NCBI RefSeq assembly: GCF_001577835.2
Contig: NC_029518.1
Location: 72,602,319-72,666,318 of the forward strand
Direction of reading: 5' to 3'
Length of the DNA stretch: 64,000 nt
From: Coturnix japonica
Taxonomy: Eukaryota; Chordata; Aves; Galliformes; Phasianidae
Part shown: positions 22,065 to 32,999 of the stretch, piece after piece
Position numbering within the stretch: the stretch's first letter is position 1
Layout of the letters: each line of letters starts with the position of its first letter
Position numbers and translations under genes: made by a program
The notes under the pieces: generated by a model
What the model was told of the DNA's origin: nothing
The model's database searches: none
The model's input: only the letters and a program-made list of their open reading frames with translations

Positions 22065-25000
22065 CTGAGAGGTAGAAAAAGCAGCATGATAATAAGCAAA
22101 GCCAACTTGTACAAATATTCCTTCCATACACCTTTTTCAAGTTTGTAAGTTCTTGTACCTGCATAGGTGTAAGGAACGTCACCTTCCCACAGATTCTGGA
22201 TGGTAGCTTTTAAGTTTGAGGGGAAAGTGTAAGGAGAAAATGTCAGCCTCCTCATCAGCTATAATCAATCAATCAAACACCTATAATATATGCTGCAGGC
22301 ATTAGTGGCATGTGGGGCACAGCAAGCATCCAACCCCTGATCCAAACACTTGAGTGGCCCAGCTGTGAGTCATACCAGCATCTATTTAAATCACTGGCCT
22401 GATTTCTGGACTCTTGTACAGACACTTTTGAGATACAATACTGACATCTCTAGACGTGCTCGCAGCAGCAAGCTGAATTCACTCCTTGGACCTAGAATAG
22501 CAAGATTAGAAGCAAGGAGCATGTTTTGATGGTAAGTAAGCACTGCACATGGCTCACATCAGAGCACGTCAGTAGCTGAAAGCACTGGGAATTGGTAAGG
22601 GTACTTAGAATTATCAGCATCTGGTCACATATTCGTACCTTCACGAATAAATTCAGATTACACACACTGATGTAAAAAAAGTCAAATCGTGCTGACCTAA
22701 TATTATGTTCCCAATGGAAATCAGTGAGAAAACATTTATTACATTCTGCCTTTGCACAGGGGGACTGTAGAAAAGAACAAGATTCATCCTCCCAAGCTGA
22801 AAAGCATTAAGTTATATTTAGACCAAATGCTAAAATCTGAAACATAAATTTTCATATGTATGAAGGAAACTATTTCCCCCCCATTAAGAACTGTAGAAAT
22901 TAAGTATGAATATGAAATATTATCTGAGGCTGTAAAATTTGCGGCACAAGAGAAAACTTACCGAAGGTTGTCTATGGCTTCTGGCGTGTGGTAGAAATGA
23001 GGTGGGCTGATGGTAACAGAAGCCCCTAACTTTTCAATGAGTAGATTGCAAACATTCTGCATTTTTCCAAAATCAGTGAATATAATGCAGACCTGGGAGT
23101 GAACACAGACATCAGACAGGTACTTTTTGTTATGTTTTCTCCAATGATTCAACACTTCTAATTAAGTCGGCATGAAGACAGATAGCTACAAACTAACTAA
23201 ACGTGCTAATCCTGTGTTATAACACAAACATTTACTGAGTTGGAACACTTACATACCCATACAGACAATGAGCTGTTTTGAAACAGAAAGAAACTCATAA
23301 AATGATTAAAAATTGAGGACTAAGAAAATTCTCTTTTGGGAGGAATCATGGCCTTCGTGCTATGCAGGCAATGTGAAAAATGAACGTGTGCTATTTGGGA
23401 CACATGATTAGATGCATCTTAGCTCTTTTAAATTTAAACTCAGATTACTGGATGTTAATTATGCAGAAGCCCAAGCAAAATGATGTGGAAAACATTGTGC
23501 ATGAAGGAAAATTGCATTTTAATTTCACGCATTACGTTCAAGAAATCTAAACTATGAGAAGAAAATAAACTTAGTCCAGTCTAGTTTGCAGTGGGCTCAA
23601 AACATTGTGATGGGTGAACGGATTCATTACAGAGGCTAAAAAGACCGTGGCACTTCAGTCTTGGATTAAATAAATACAATTTAAATATTTAACTGTCTGC
23701 AGCTTTGGCAATAAGAAGCATTAAAAATAGATATATAAGGAATTAGAGTGTTTTCCCAAGTGCTACTAAACAGGCATTGCTATCTGTCTGGATTCAGAGC
23801 CCTACAGCCTTCCCTGCAGCAGAGCAGTTGTGAGCATTGAAGTAATGATGCCCAGCTGCCAAAGCGTTCAGCAAGCAGAAATCCCAGCTCTCAAAATCTC
23901 TCTTTAGGACCAAATCCTCATCTTCACCTCTCAGCACACTGCTCTGATCACCGAGTCAGGGTCAACACCTCTTATCCCTGACTCTTCCACTTCTTTTTGG
24001 ACAGCAATAAAGCTTCAGCAGGTTGGGAAAAAAGAAAGTTGCTGAACAGGAAATTCCACTGCTGCCCCATGTGAAGTACAGAACATATTCTCCATGCAAT
24101 CCATGCAGTAAAGGCATAGCTATGGAAATCCAATCTACTGCACCACAGCTGCACTGCAGCAACTTCCTGTGGGCATGCCACACATTTACCTGCTGGTAAA
24201 GACCATCTAAGTGAGTTGAATCTTTCAGTGAGAAAGGGCTACTTCATCTGCAGGGTAAGGTAAAAAATGGATACCGACAATTATCACAAAGCAATTAATG
24301 CAATACTTCTGTTGCTCTTGTTAGCCTATCTCAGTGTACATGCACCTTATCCTGGCTTGAATCTCTGTACTGGCTCAGTCTTCACAAAACTGAGCCACAG
24401 CTCAGCTTAAGGCCTTAAAAACTGGCCAAGATCAAGTGACAGGGCAACTACACCTATGACGACAAATCATGTCCACTGTGAACCAAGTCTGCACATCCAT
24501 TTGATTTATACACCCTTCATCCATAAAGTGGCAGCTGGATCACTTTTGGAAGGTGCAGCACCAACCTGAACTAAGACCAAAGATGAGACTAAAGCCAGGT
24601 TTCTTTCTTCAGTGAGAGCTCTTGCCATACTCAGGTATTTTCTTGTGCTGCTTTCAGAGAAAATGGTTCTAATTGCATCTTGTGGAAGTTGGTCTCACTA
24701 TGATACAGTCTCACTATGAGGACTGACATAGTGTCTTCCAGATTCCTATCAACATTTACAAGATTACTTTCCTCAAGGGCATGAGACAGAAGAATGATCA
24801 GGCAAGAGAATGGTGGGCCTTAAGTAAGAGATAAGTCGGGTGGCACTCAGGAAATTTATTGTTAATAAAGCAGTGTGTAATCAGGTACAATTGGAAGCAG
24901 AAAAAACACTGAGAAATACTGAATTTTGTTCTTTCATATTTTTCACTTAGACTACTTACGCCTTCTTAAGTCCCTTCTTATGTCCAGTCTAAACCTCATC

Positions 25001-28000
25001 TGATACAAATCTTGTGGCCATTTCCTCAGGTCCTGTTTGTTGCCTGGGAGAAGAGGCCAAGCCCCTCCTCATCACAACCTCCCTTCAGGAAGTTGTAGAG
25101 TGCAATGAGGTCTCCCCTGAGCCTCCTCTTCTCCAGGCTAAACAAACCCAGCTCCCTGAGCCGCTCCTCATAAAACTTGTGCTCCAGGCCCCTCACAAGT
25201 TTTGTTGCCCTTCTCTAAACATGTTCCAGGGCCTCAATGTCTTTCTTGTAGTGAGGAGCCCAAAACTGAACACAGTAAAGTGCATACTTGCCTTTATGAA
25301 AAGGCAGGTATATTAAGATGTGTACAGGAACTACCTAATCTTCATCCCATTTGATCAGCATGCATGAAATGAACTATTATGATTAAGATATCACAAAGCT
25401 TTGTGATCTTGTAAAACTTTGTTCTTCTGCACATTTTCCTTTGCTAAAGGATGAATTAGAGCTGCAGTTAAAAGTGTATCTTAATTATACCTTAAAATAG
25501 TTATTTGTCTGGGTATTTCTTAAGCCTCCTGAAAATTCTTACAGTAGACAAATGGTAAAGAGTTCACAGAATGAAACAGTGCATGATTTCTGTGATTTGA
25601 TGTATAACGAACACAATGGCAAACTCCTTAGTACAGAAAGAAATGTTATTTAATTTTCAACTCATTTATATCGCTGAAGTAGTACAGCACGCTGGTCAAT
25701 GGAGCTTCAACAGTTTATGAAGCTGCACTAACAAAAGAAGTGCTTACAGAAAGGGAGAGGCAAAGAGAAACGAATCTCTGCATCAGGAGCCACAACACTG
25801 CTACTTAAGCATGCAGAGTAGCCAGCAGCAGCACTGCGGGTAAGCAGATTTTAATGCTCTGGTTCCCAGGCACTGTGCAACCATAAAACTTCAGTATAGT
25901 TACAGTTGGTCCAAGCTGACTGAATACTCAATCCATGTGATTTGCTTTCCGCTTACAATCTTTTTGGACTGAAAATTAATGGAAGGGGAAGGACGGTGAT
26001 TGGTTAAGATAGCACATAAGGCTGAAGTTGTAGGCCTCGGTTTGCTGGTAACAAAGTGCAGCCCAAACAATAAGTAGATATAGTTTAATTAATTTTAAGC
26101 TATACATTATCTGAAAGACTCTGTAATTGAAGATTTCATGCAAGCTGTAAGCTAACTAGGAAATTAAAGCCATTCAGTAGATGACACTGACAACATCACT
26201 TTACACAGCCAAGGACTCACTTCCAAAATTCAAGTTTTGTTCTCCAAACACTCAATTATTTGCATATTTGTTGTTGTTAGGAGAATATACCTTAAACAAG
26301 AAGACTGAAGAGGCTAAACTCTGTTTTAATGAGATGGTGAGCAGCAGCTCTATTATACTGCTACCATTTTATTGTGGACTTCTATGTTTACTTTGTAAGA
26401 ACCAGTAAAGTTGCTTTGTAGTGACTGAATGGATAAAAGCTGAAAAGATTCACAGACTACATAATCTCCCTTAGGGAATACTTTCAGCGTAGCATTTACT
26501 TCTCCCAATAGTACGAATATGCAAAAATACACCCCCTTGAGCTGATTCTGAAGTAAATGGGATTATTCCCATAACACTTGACTTTCACTCAGCACTTTTT
26601 ACCTGCAGAATTCAAAGCAAATTACCTAGGAAACAATTAGCTTTGCTTTACTAGCAGCAGGCTGATGGCAGTCACATAGAGCAGACTAAAGACCAGGAGA
26701 TGTTCAGCTGCGGCTTAAATAAGCCTAGATTAGGGATGCTGTGCTACTGTTGTCCCCCATTCATTCTTGTCCTCTGCCTTTCACAGCCTCCAGTTCACAG
26801 AGCTAAAATATTGAAAAAATAATCTTTTTTTTTTTTCTTGGATTAGTTTTTAATTGGAGCAGCTTTCTGAACCAACCCATTACCTCACCACCTAAGTAAA
26901 ACTCCCTGCGAAAGGAGGGCAAGAACATCCAGGGATGGAGGAGAGAGCAAAAGCTTTGCTCGCACCACCACAGGACAACAGCCCTGGAGTCCTAGGACTA
27001 AGCAGTCCCTTCTGTAGCATCACAGCACATATTAATCCGAGAAGAAAAGAATCCTTCCCGTGTTACAGTAGCAGAAGTTTTGTATACCTGCAACCAAATG
27101 CTGCTTTTAAACTGCAGTCCTTCCTTAGTTTCTTTGGACTACACTGGTTTTCCTGCAGAGAATACCTACTCCTCATTATGAGGCTCCATTGTTTTGTTAG
27201 GATGAATACATACCTCTGCTTCCATCTGGTAAGTGTCCTCTACTCTGCTAAAATCCTCTGTTATGGTCATATTTTCTTCCTAAAACAAGACACAATAATA
27301 TAATTCAAGATACAGAAATGAAGGGTCTGTTGGAAACATATGTATGCTGAATGGTTTTGGCTTATTACTTATAACCTAGCAACAGAAGTTGGGAATTTTC
27401 CATGCAAATCTCTTCAGTTAAAGCTGGATGTTAAAGATTTCTTGATGTTATTTAAAGTAAATTACACAGCAGCACTATAGGTTAATTCTGCTGCTATCCA
27501 CCTGAATGAGGTCTTGAAAGCAACTGTTTGTTCTGTGTATCAGCATGTAACTGTCAATCCACCTGATACAAAAAACAAGGAGATTTCAGCTGTTTTCAGA
27601 AAGCTGGCGGATGGAAAATACTCTTCAGATGTTCAGATATTTCAGCCACAGCGGCTCATGGCAAGACGATTTAAACAATGCCTAATCAGCGGTTATTGAG
27701 CAGGAAGGAAACCCTTCACAGAGGCTATTCCAATCTGACATTCTGCAGTAATAGCAGCTATATTATTCAACATAATGTCTGCACAAAGCACTAGAAATAC
27801 CTTATCAGTAAGATATTAAACTCAGATACAGAGTAACCCTGGCTACATCTGAATACTTGACCAGCTCTCACCCACTGCCTTCTTTGGTAAACAGTTTGGG
27901 TGAGCAGTTCACTGTAAAAGTGCAACAAAAAGCAGTTTACATTTTAATTGTGAATACAAATGTGAATTTAATAGTCATGAACTGTAAAGAAGCAGACGCT

Positions 28001-29162
28001 AAGCCTCCAAAATTACTGACAAAGCTGTTATTATTAATCCTAATTCCATCGGAACACATAATAGTTGCTTTCAGGGCCGACACGTTTCAGAAGATGCTCT
28101 GTGTCAGAATATTTCCTACACAGGACTTGAGTGTTCACTTCTATTGAGTAACACGTATAATTTTTTTAGAAATAATATTAATTGTGAGGAGCACTTTCCT
28201 TTTAAAATATAGAATGGAAGCAAGAACCATAATTGCCACTGCACAGTGTGTTCAAGAAACTAATTCTTTCAATGCTATGACTGATAAGCAGTGCTGAAAT
28301 ACAAGCATGACCATCTTTGTTTTGGGAAAATCTCTTATGGCAAGGGCAAGGCCCAGGCACAGTGAATTCCTAGGAACTGCATTTCCCCTTTTTTTATAGT
28401 CATAGGTTTGAGGTAATTTCAGCTGTGGTTCAGTAAAGGAACACAGAATCACAGAGTCCTTAGAGTTGGAAGGGACCTTTAAAGGTCATTTAGTCCAACT
28501 CCCCTGCAATGAACAGAGAATGAATTACTCCTTTTACTCATGAAATGGGTATGAATAAAATCTTTCCACTTTTAGCAGACTCAATTTAAATCCTACAGGA
28601 CAGCTCTCTTTTCTTATAGGAATAAACATGTCCTACAGGAATAACTCCTATTCTATAGGAATAACCATACTGCAATAGAACTTGAGAGTAAACAGAAAAA
28701 ATGCATTTTTTTTCCACCCCATTCTTTATTCCTGTTTAAAAAGTTATTTCTCTCAAAAGGGATTCATCTCCTGTATCTTTTGTTTGTGTTTCAGTCTTGC
28801 ACTCACCCCATTGCTGTATGTTTAAGGGCAGTGCCATCGTGTGGTTCTAGGCACGAGTGCAAGATCAATGCGATCGGGAGGGAAAGATCCTCGTGTGCCA
28901 TCTATTGTAACATTTCCCTCACAGCTACGTTTTATCCCACCCGATTTGACAGTAGCTGCATGAGCTCCTGGAGATAAATGGAAGACATAATTGCTGAAGT
29001 CATAACAATGCGGCCTCTTGCGATACATCTTCTGTTAGACATTTTGTTCCCTTTCAGTGGGGTGTTCTATCTTCAGACAAGGAAACAGAACAGGCAAGTT
29101 GGTGACCACAGAATTTTAAGCTGGAATATGGGGTTTGACGACATCAAAAGCAAAAGGCTTTT

Positions 29163-29233
<71 letters not shown>

Positions 29234-31522
29234 ATCTATCTATCTATCTACCTATCTAATCTATCTATCTATCTACCTATCTATCTATCCATACTGCTTA
29301 TGTCTACTATTCATATTTTGGCTGCAAAACTCTATTCAATTGATCATAATAGCCACAAGGGAAAAACAGTTTTCACTGTGCCCTAGGAAAAATTACACTT
29401 TCAATGCTCCAGGTGTCCCAGACTTCTGCAATTGTTTCCTCCAAGCACACATCAGGATATTTTGAGGATACTTCTTAAAATACATGGTAGTCTTAAAAAC
29501 CTGATGTCTTATGGAGGTTTCTATATCTCTTAATCAAGGATTCATTGAAACTGGTAAACTGGACATAAGTGAGCAAAAGTTCAATTATTTTTCTCCATTG
29601 ATGTAATAGATGTGCATCCATGACTGTGATTCCTGAATAACGGGCTCCAAATATGGAGAATGTTGAGTGTATATCCAAGGATGCAACCCCAGCATGGACA
29701 AATCCCAAAGCAGAGCCTGCGGGATCCTGTTTGTAAATGGTTTGTTTTGTTAAATAACACTCACTCCAAAGCCTCAGATAACTGGCACAAGTACCAGCAC
29801 TGCTGTTTTTAAACAAGATGGCCAATGACAATTGTTAGATGCAGTAATTAAAGTAAATGGGTGTCATCCTCACACTCCACTCCCCAGGTATATTCCTAGT
29901 TGTGAATATTAAACAGTACGCTTTGACAGAAAGGGGAAAATGTTACTTTTAAACAGCTGGGCTCAGCAAGAGGTTGGTTTCCCTACTGACTCTTCTTTCC
30001 CTGCAGCAGGTTCTGTGCTCTGGAGTATATCCTTATAGCACTCTATAAATAAATGCTACTACGTGCGCCTACTTCTGATTAAATTCCTTTGTAAATATAC
30101 ATGGAAATTAGGTGCAGCCCCAGGCATCATGATGAGCTGCTAACACAAGCTCCTGCTGCTGCAGAGGTTACACACTCCTGATCTCACAGGCTTCTTAACA
30201 CAGCAGTACAAAGGGTTAAGGAAATGGATCCGTGGGTTAATAAATAAACAAGTAAACATATAGACTGACCTATTAGTTCTAAAGAGGCCTCCTATGACCT
30301 TGGAAGAAATAGAGCCATATGGAGAATGTGAAGAATCTAGAATGCTGTTAACAAGGGATGTTAGGAAACGTTAAGAACAAACTGCCAGCAGTTGTTAGTC
30401 AACAGAAAAGGCAAATGATTGCTCCAGCATTAGGGACTGAAAATTGGGTAGAACAAAGCAATAAAAAATGACACCATAGGGAACCACCCTTGAAAAAAAT
30501 ACATCAAGAAACACAACTTGTTGTTCTTTGGAGTTAACACGTTGCTGACACTGAGAAGCCCAGAACTTCCGCAGCATGTCACAGTCTCTCTAGTCAGCAG
30601 AGAGAAGGAACACTTCCATCCTTCAACATGTGCTATCTCTGAAATAGCAACAGAGGCCTGAGAAATTACTGTAACAACTCACAGACTGCTCAGCTCTCAG
30701 TGTAAAACCAGTTTACACCATCACTGTGGTTATTTTCTCTGGCTTGCAGGAGTGTGCACAGCACCCCGAAAGCACTCGCACTCACTTTGCACGGTTCACT
30801 CCTTTCACATGTCATCAGACATAGAATCATAGAATGGCCTGGGTTGAAAAGGACCACAATGATCATCCAGATTCAACCCACCTGCTGTGTGCAGGGTCAC
30901 CAGCCACCAGACCAGGCTGCCCAGAGCCACATCCAGCCTGGCCATGATTGCTCCACACAATCCTGTTTCTATCAGACGTGATCAAAAGCAGCACTCAGGC
31001 ATTCAATCCACTGCAGGGTGGGCATCTGCAACTATCTCTTCTGATTTGTTTGCCCAGGTTGAAGCACTATTTGGTTGCATACAGGGTGAAAACACCCCGT
31101 GGTCTGACAACCCACCAGACTAAGATCCTATTAGCTCACACGAGAGAAATCAGAGACACTCAGCCCATAACCCCCCTGTTTCTGGCTGAACTCCTCCCAG
31201 TTGCCATCAGTTGCCATCAGTCTCCACTCACCGGTACGCCGCGCTGCCGTGCGCTCTGTGCGATGTACTCCACCCTGCGGGACACGCTGCTCCGCGCCGC
31301 AACGGCAGCTCCTTTCCGGCTGCCCAGCCGCACCGACACCCGCGCACGGTCCGGGACGGCGCTCAGCTCCGCGCTGCCGCTCACGTGGACTTCCCGGCCG
31401 GACGGAGCCGGGAGGCCGCCGCCAACACCGCTACCACCAGCCGGGAGCGGGGCTGGGGCTGAGGCTGGAACGGGGCAGAGCTCGGCGAAGACGCGCGCAG
31501 GAGGCGGCGCGGGCAGCGCCAT
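21794..31522 (-). CDS. IRAK1BP1: IRAK1BP1 (SIMPL), IRAK1-binding protein 1, 4 exons, 252 aa
   Basis: Exons (minus strand) 31522-31232, 27279-27214, 23092-22962 and 22064-21794 join in phase into 252 codons plus stop; the human protein is about 260. The product carries one SIMPL/DUF541 domain (residues about 44-250). Segments match what I recall of the mammalian protein: [20 protein letters not shown] (43-62), [14 protein letters not shown] (106-119), [18 protein letters not shown] (124-141), [18 protein letters not shown] (147-164), [32 protein letters not shown], and a basic tail [11 protein letters not shown]. In mammals it binds IRAK1 and supports TNF/IL-1 signalling to NF-kB, acting with RelA in the nucleus. 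The N-terminal 42 residues are Ala/Pro/Gly rich and diverged. ATG 31522-31520 fits the mammalian start; an in-frame ATG 48 bp upstream would add 16 residues. Convergent with the YccV-domain gene. Confidence 0.97.
22065..22961. other. IRAK1BP1 intron 3
   Basis: About 0.9 kb, no repeat or second gene seen. Confidence 0.7.
22962..23092 (-). CDS. IRAK1BP1: IRAK1BP1 exon 3 (residues 120-163)
   Basis: Acceptor TGTGTTCACTCCCAG, 131 bp, donor CTTCG|GTAAGT. Codes [20 protein letters not shown] and the [16 protein letters not shown] segment, plus the first two bases of Arg163. Confidence 0.96.
23093..27213. other. IRAK1BP1 intron 2
   Basis: About 4.1 kb, AT-rich. One CR1 fragment (24965-25290) is the only feature recognised; no internal gene seen. 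Confidence 0.7.
24965..25290 (-). repeat. CR1 LINE, internal 3' part, antisense
   Basis: Antisense CR1 text: 'GAGGTCTCCCCTGAGCCTCC', 'CTTCTCCAGGCTAAACAAAC', 'CAGCTCCCTGAGCCGCTCC', 'GTTGCCCTTCTCTAAAC' and 'GAGGAGCCCAAAACTGAACAC'. It lacks the 3' octamer end. The open frame over it (about 100 codons, plus strand) is an artefact of the repeat. Confidence 0.93.
27214..27279 (-). CDS. IRAK1BP1: IRAK1BP1 exon 2 (residues 98-119)
   Basis: A 66-bp exon too short to stand out by length alone. On the minus strand, acceptor CTTGTTTTAG, then 22 codons [22 protein letters not shown], then donor GAG|GTATGT. Phase 0 at both ends, fitting exon 1 and exon 3. The human counterpart reads ENITVTKDFRRVENAYHMEAE. 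Confidence 0.95.
28441..28520 (-). repeat. CR1 LINE 3' end, antisense, short
   Basis: ACAGAATCACAGAGTCCTTAG then GTTGGAAGGGACCTTTAAAG and CCAACTCCCCTGCAATGAACA: about 80 bp of CR1 3' terminus in IRAK1BP1 intron 1. Confidence 0.9.
28790..29060. other. unexplained CpG-bearing unit in IRAK1BP1 intron 1
   Basis: About 270 bp with some ten CpG sites in otherwise CpG-poor intron DNA (for example around 28845-28895 and 29010-29030). The minus strand has an acceptor-like CATTTATCTCCAG (28971-28983) followed by 50 open codons ending TAA, and both strands have open frames of 65-93 codons. I recognise no domain. It could be an old DNA-transposon or retroviral scrap, or an unlisted exon. Confidence 0.3.
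29164..29290. repeat. (TCTA)n tetranucleotide microsatellite
   Basis: About 30 near-perfect TCTA units with a few interruptions (TAATC and CACC steps near 29235 and 29270). Likely length-polymorphic. It creates meaningless open frames of Ile-Tyr-Leu-Ser repeats in several phases. Confidence 0.98.
30821..30960 (-). repeat. CR1 LINE 3' end, antisense
   Basis: CATAGAATCATAGAATGGCC, GGTTGAAAAGGACCACAATG, 'GTGTGCAGGGTCACCAGCC' and 'CAGGCTGCCCAGAGCCACATC': CR1 3' end, about 140 bp, some 300 bp from IRAK1BP1 exon 1. Confidence 0.92.
31232..31522 (-). CDS. IRAK1BP1: IRAK1BP1 exon 1 (residues 1-97)
   Basis: 291 bp of very GC-rich coding sequence from ATG to CAGCGCGGCGTACCG|GTGAGT, phase 0. [20 protein letters not shown] resembles the mammalian N-terminus (MSLQK...RVFVELVPW). 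It codes a low-complexity Ala/Pro/Gly linker (residues 18-42) and then the first strand and helix of the SIMPL domain. Confidence 0.95.
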
Positions 31523-31606
31523 CCAGGCCGGCACCTGGCGGCACCATAGAAACCAACGCGCCCGAGGCAATATGGGCGGCGACGGACGTGACGCCCCAAC
31601 GCCACC

Positions 31607-31620
31607 GCTCTCGCGAGAGC
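31607..31620. promoter_or_regulatory. TCTCGCGAGA palindromic promoter element
   Basis: The 14-bp perfect palindrome GCTCTCGCGAGAGC, about 85-98 bp upstream of the IRAK1BP1 start codon. The core TCTCGCGAGA (31609-31618) is a known element of TATA-less CpG promoters, linked to Kaiso/ZBTB33 binding and to bidirectional or housekeeping transcription. Position and setting support a working promoter element. Confidence 0.75.
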
Positions 31621-31623
31621 GAT

Positions 31624-31694
31624 AATGTCTCCCCTCAGCCTCCTCTTCCCCTGACTAAACAGCCCCAGTTCCCTCAGTCTCCTCTCACAGGACA
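31624..31694 (-). repeat. CR1 antisense, left part of a split copy
   Basis: 'TGTCTCCCCTCAGCCTCCTC', 'CTGACTAAACAGCCCCAG' and 'TCCCTCAGTCTCCTCTCAC' are antisense CR1. The same copy resumes at 32452 with CAAGCCCTTCACAAGCCTTG. About 750 bp of other DNA sits in between. Confidence 0.85.
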
Positions 31695-31702
31695 TTTTTT
31701 TC

Positions 31703-31821
31703 CTTATTGATCTTCTTGATGCAGTATATACTTCATGTCCTGTCATTAGAGAGATTCTGTACAAATTGCCTTTCCCATTGTTAATATCACATCTGCCTTA
31801 AGAAGTGTCAGTGACTTTTGC
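31703..31821 (+). repeat. 119-bp duplicate (copy A) fused to a CR1
   Basis: Copy of 33000-33118, same length, about five differences by eye. It is immediately followed by the truncated 5' edge of a sense CR1. Contains TTCTTGATGCAGTATATACT, GTCCTGTCATTAGAGAGATT and CTGCCTTAAGAAGTGTCAG. Confidence 0.9.
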
Positions 31822-31827
31822 TTCCGG

Positions 31828-32450
31828 AAAGCAAATGGGATCCTGGGCTCCATCAGGAGAGGGGTGGTCAGCAGGGATAGGGAGGTGATTGTCCCTCTCT
31901 ACTCGGCTCTTGTGAGGCCCCACCTGGAGTACTGTGTCCAGGTGTGGAGCCCTCAGTACAAAAAAGACATGGAGATTTTGTTAAGGGTCCAGAGGAGGGA
32001 CAGGAAGATGAATCAAGGGGGCTGGAGCACCTCCCCTGTGAGGACAGGCTGAGGGAGTTGGGTTTGTTCAGCCTGGAGAAGAGAAGGTTGCGGGGTGACC
32101 TCATTGCAGCCTTTCAATACTGAAGGGAACTTACTCCCAGGAGGGGAGTAAACTCTTTGAAAGGGCTGACAGTAGCAGGGCACGGGGAAATGGTTTTAAG
32201 TTAAAAGAGGGAAGATTTAGGTTGGATGTTAGGGGGAAGTTCTTCACTAGGAGAGTGGTGAGGCCCTGGAACAGGCTGCCCAGGAGGTTGTGGATGCCCC
32301 GTCCTTGGAGGTGTTCAAGGCCAGGTTGGACGGGGCCCTGGCAACCTGATCTAGTAAATGTGTATGTTTGGTGGCCCTGCCAGGCAGGGGGGTTGGAACT
32401 ACATGATCCTTGAGGTCCCTTCCAACCCGGGTCATTCTGTGATTCTGTGA
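31828..32450 (+). repeat. CR1 LINE, sense, about 620 bp
   Basis: Starts in the ORF2 3' region ('CTGGGCTCCATCAGGAG', 'GTGATTGTCCCTCTCTAC', 'CACCTGGAGTACTGTGTCC') and runs through the 3' UTR to CATTCTGTGATTCTGTGAC. It lies inside the antisense CR1 of 31624-31694 / 32452-32565. Open frames of up to about 135 codons on the minus strand are artefacts. Confidence 0.95.
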
Positions 32451-32451
32451 C

Positions 32452-32565
32452 ATATTCTCCAAGCCCTTCACAAGCCTTGTTGCCCTTCTCTGGACCTGCT
32501 CCAGCACCTCCATGTCCTTTCTGTACTGAGGTGCCCAAAACTGAACACAGTACCTCACCAATGCT
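32452..32565 (-). repeat. CR1 antisense, right part of the split copy
   Basis: 'GTTGCCCTTCTCTGGACCTG', 'CTCCAGCACCTCCATGTCC' and 'GGTGCCCAAAACTGAACAC' continue the antisense CR1 broken at about 31694. Confidence 0.88.
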
Positions 32566-32999
32566 GAGTTACCTCCCTAATGAGCTAACCCCCACATTTC
32601 ATAGGTGACATTCACTTGTACGTCTGGTCTCACTTGTCACAGAATTTCTGAGGAGAGCTCTAGTACGTTGTTACTGTGTACATATGTGATGCATTTTATT
32701 TTGATGACTTTAAATCTGGAATCTGGCTCAGAGGCTGAAAGATAACAGTGCTGTATGTTGGTAAAAGGTCTCGTAACCATCAGAATTTGTGTCAGAATAT
32801 CTGCCTGATGTGTTACAGCTAAATATTGCTATACAATCCTAGATGCAAACGTGCCATGTAAAGACACTGAGACCTGACTTTACAAGTCAGATGCAGGTTC
32901 ATTGGAAGTGGCAGGAAAGGAAATATGAAGGGAATTGAAGTTCTCTCTTTTTCTTTTTTTATTTTCTTTTTTTCTTTTTTTCTTTTTTTTTTCTCCCCC

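Larger units (their letters stand above)
31225..31625 (-). promoter_or_regulatory. IRAK1BP1: CpG island over IRAK1BP1 exon 1 and promoter
   Basis: About 400 bp that is markedly GC- and CpG-rich against an AT-rich background, covering exon 1 and about 100 bp upstream of the start codon. No TATA box. Upstream of the ATG are an imperfect YY1-like stretch (minus-strand GCCGCCCATATTG), a CRE-like CGTCACGTCC and the TCTCGCGAGA palindrome. The island stops abruptly at CR1 sequence at about 31624, so no second gene shares it on the right. Confidence 0.8.

Noticed and set aside
28978-29386. Open frames with Tyr-Leu-Ser-Ile repeats
   Set aside because: Translation of the TCTA microsatellite.
30948-31710. 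Plus-strand frames of 169 and 225 codons
   Set aside because: They run antisense over IRAK1BP1 exon 1 and its CpG island; long frames are expected there because stop codons are rare in GC-rich DNA.
31381-31764. 127-codon minus-strand frame across the IRAK1BP1 promoter
   Set aside because: It joins CR1, promoter and exon 1 sequence in the wrong frame.
32131-32561. 135- and 104-codon minus-strand frames
   Set aside because: CR1 3' region read in antisense.
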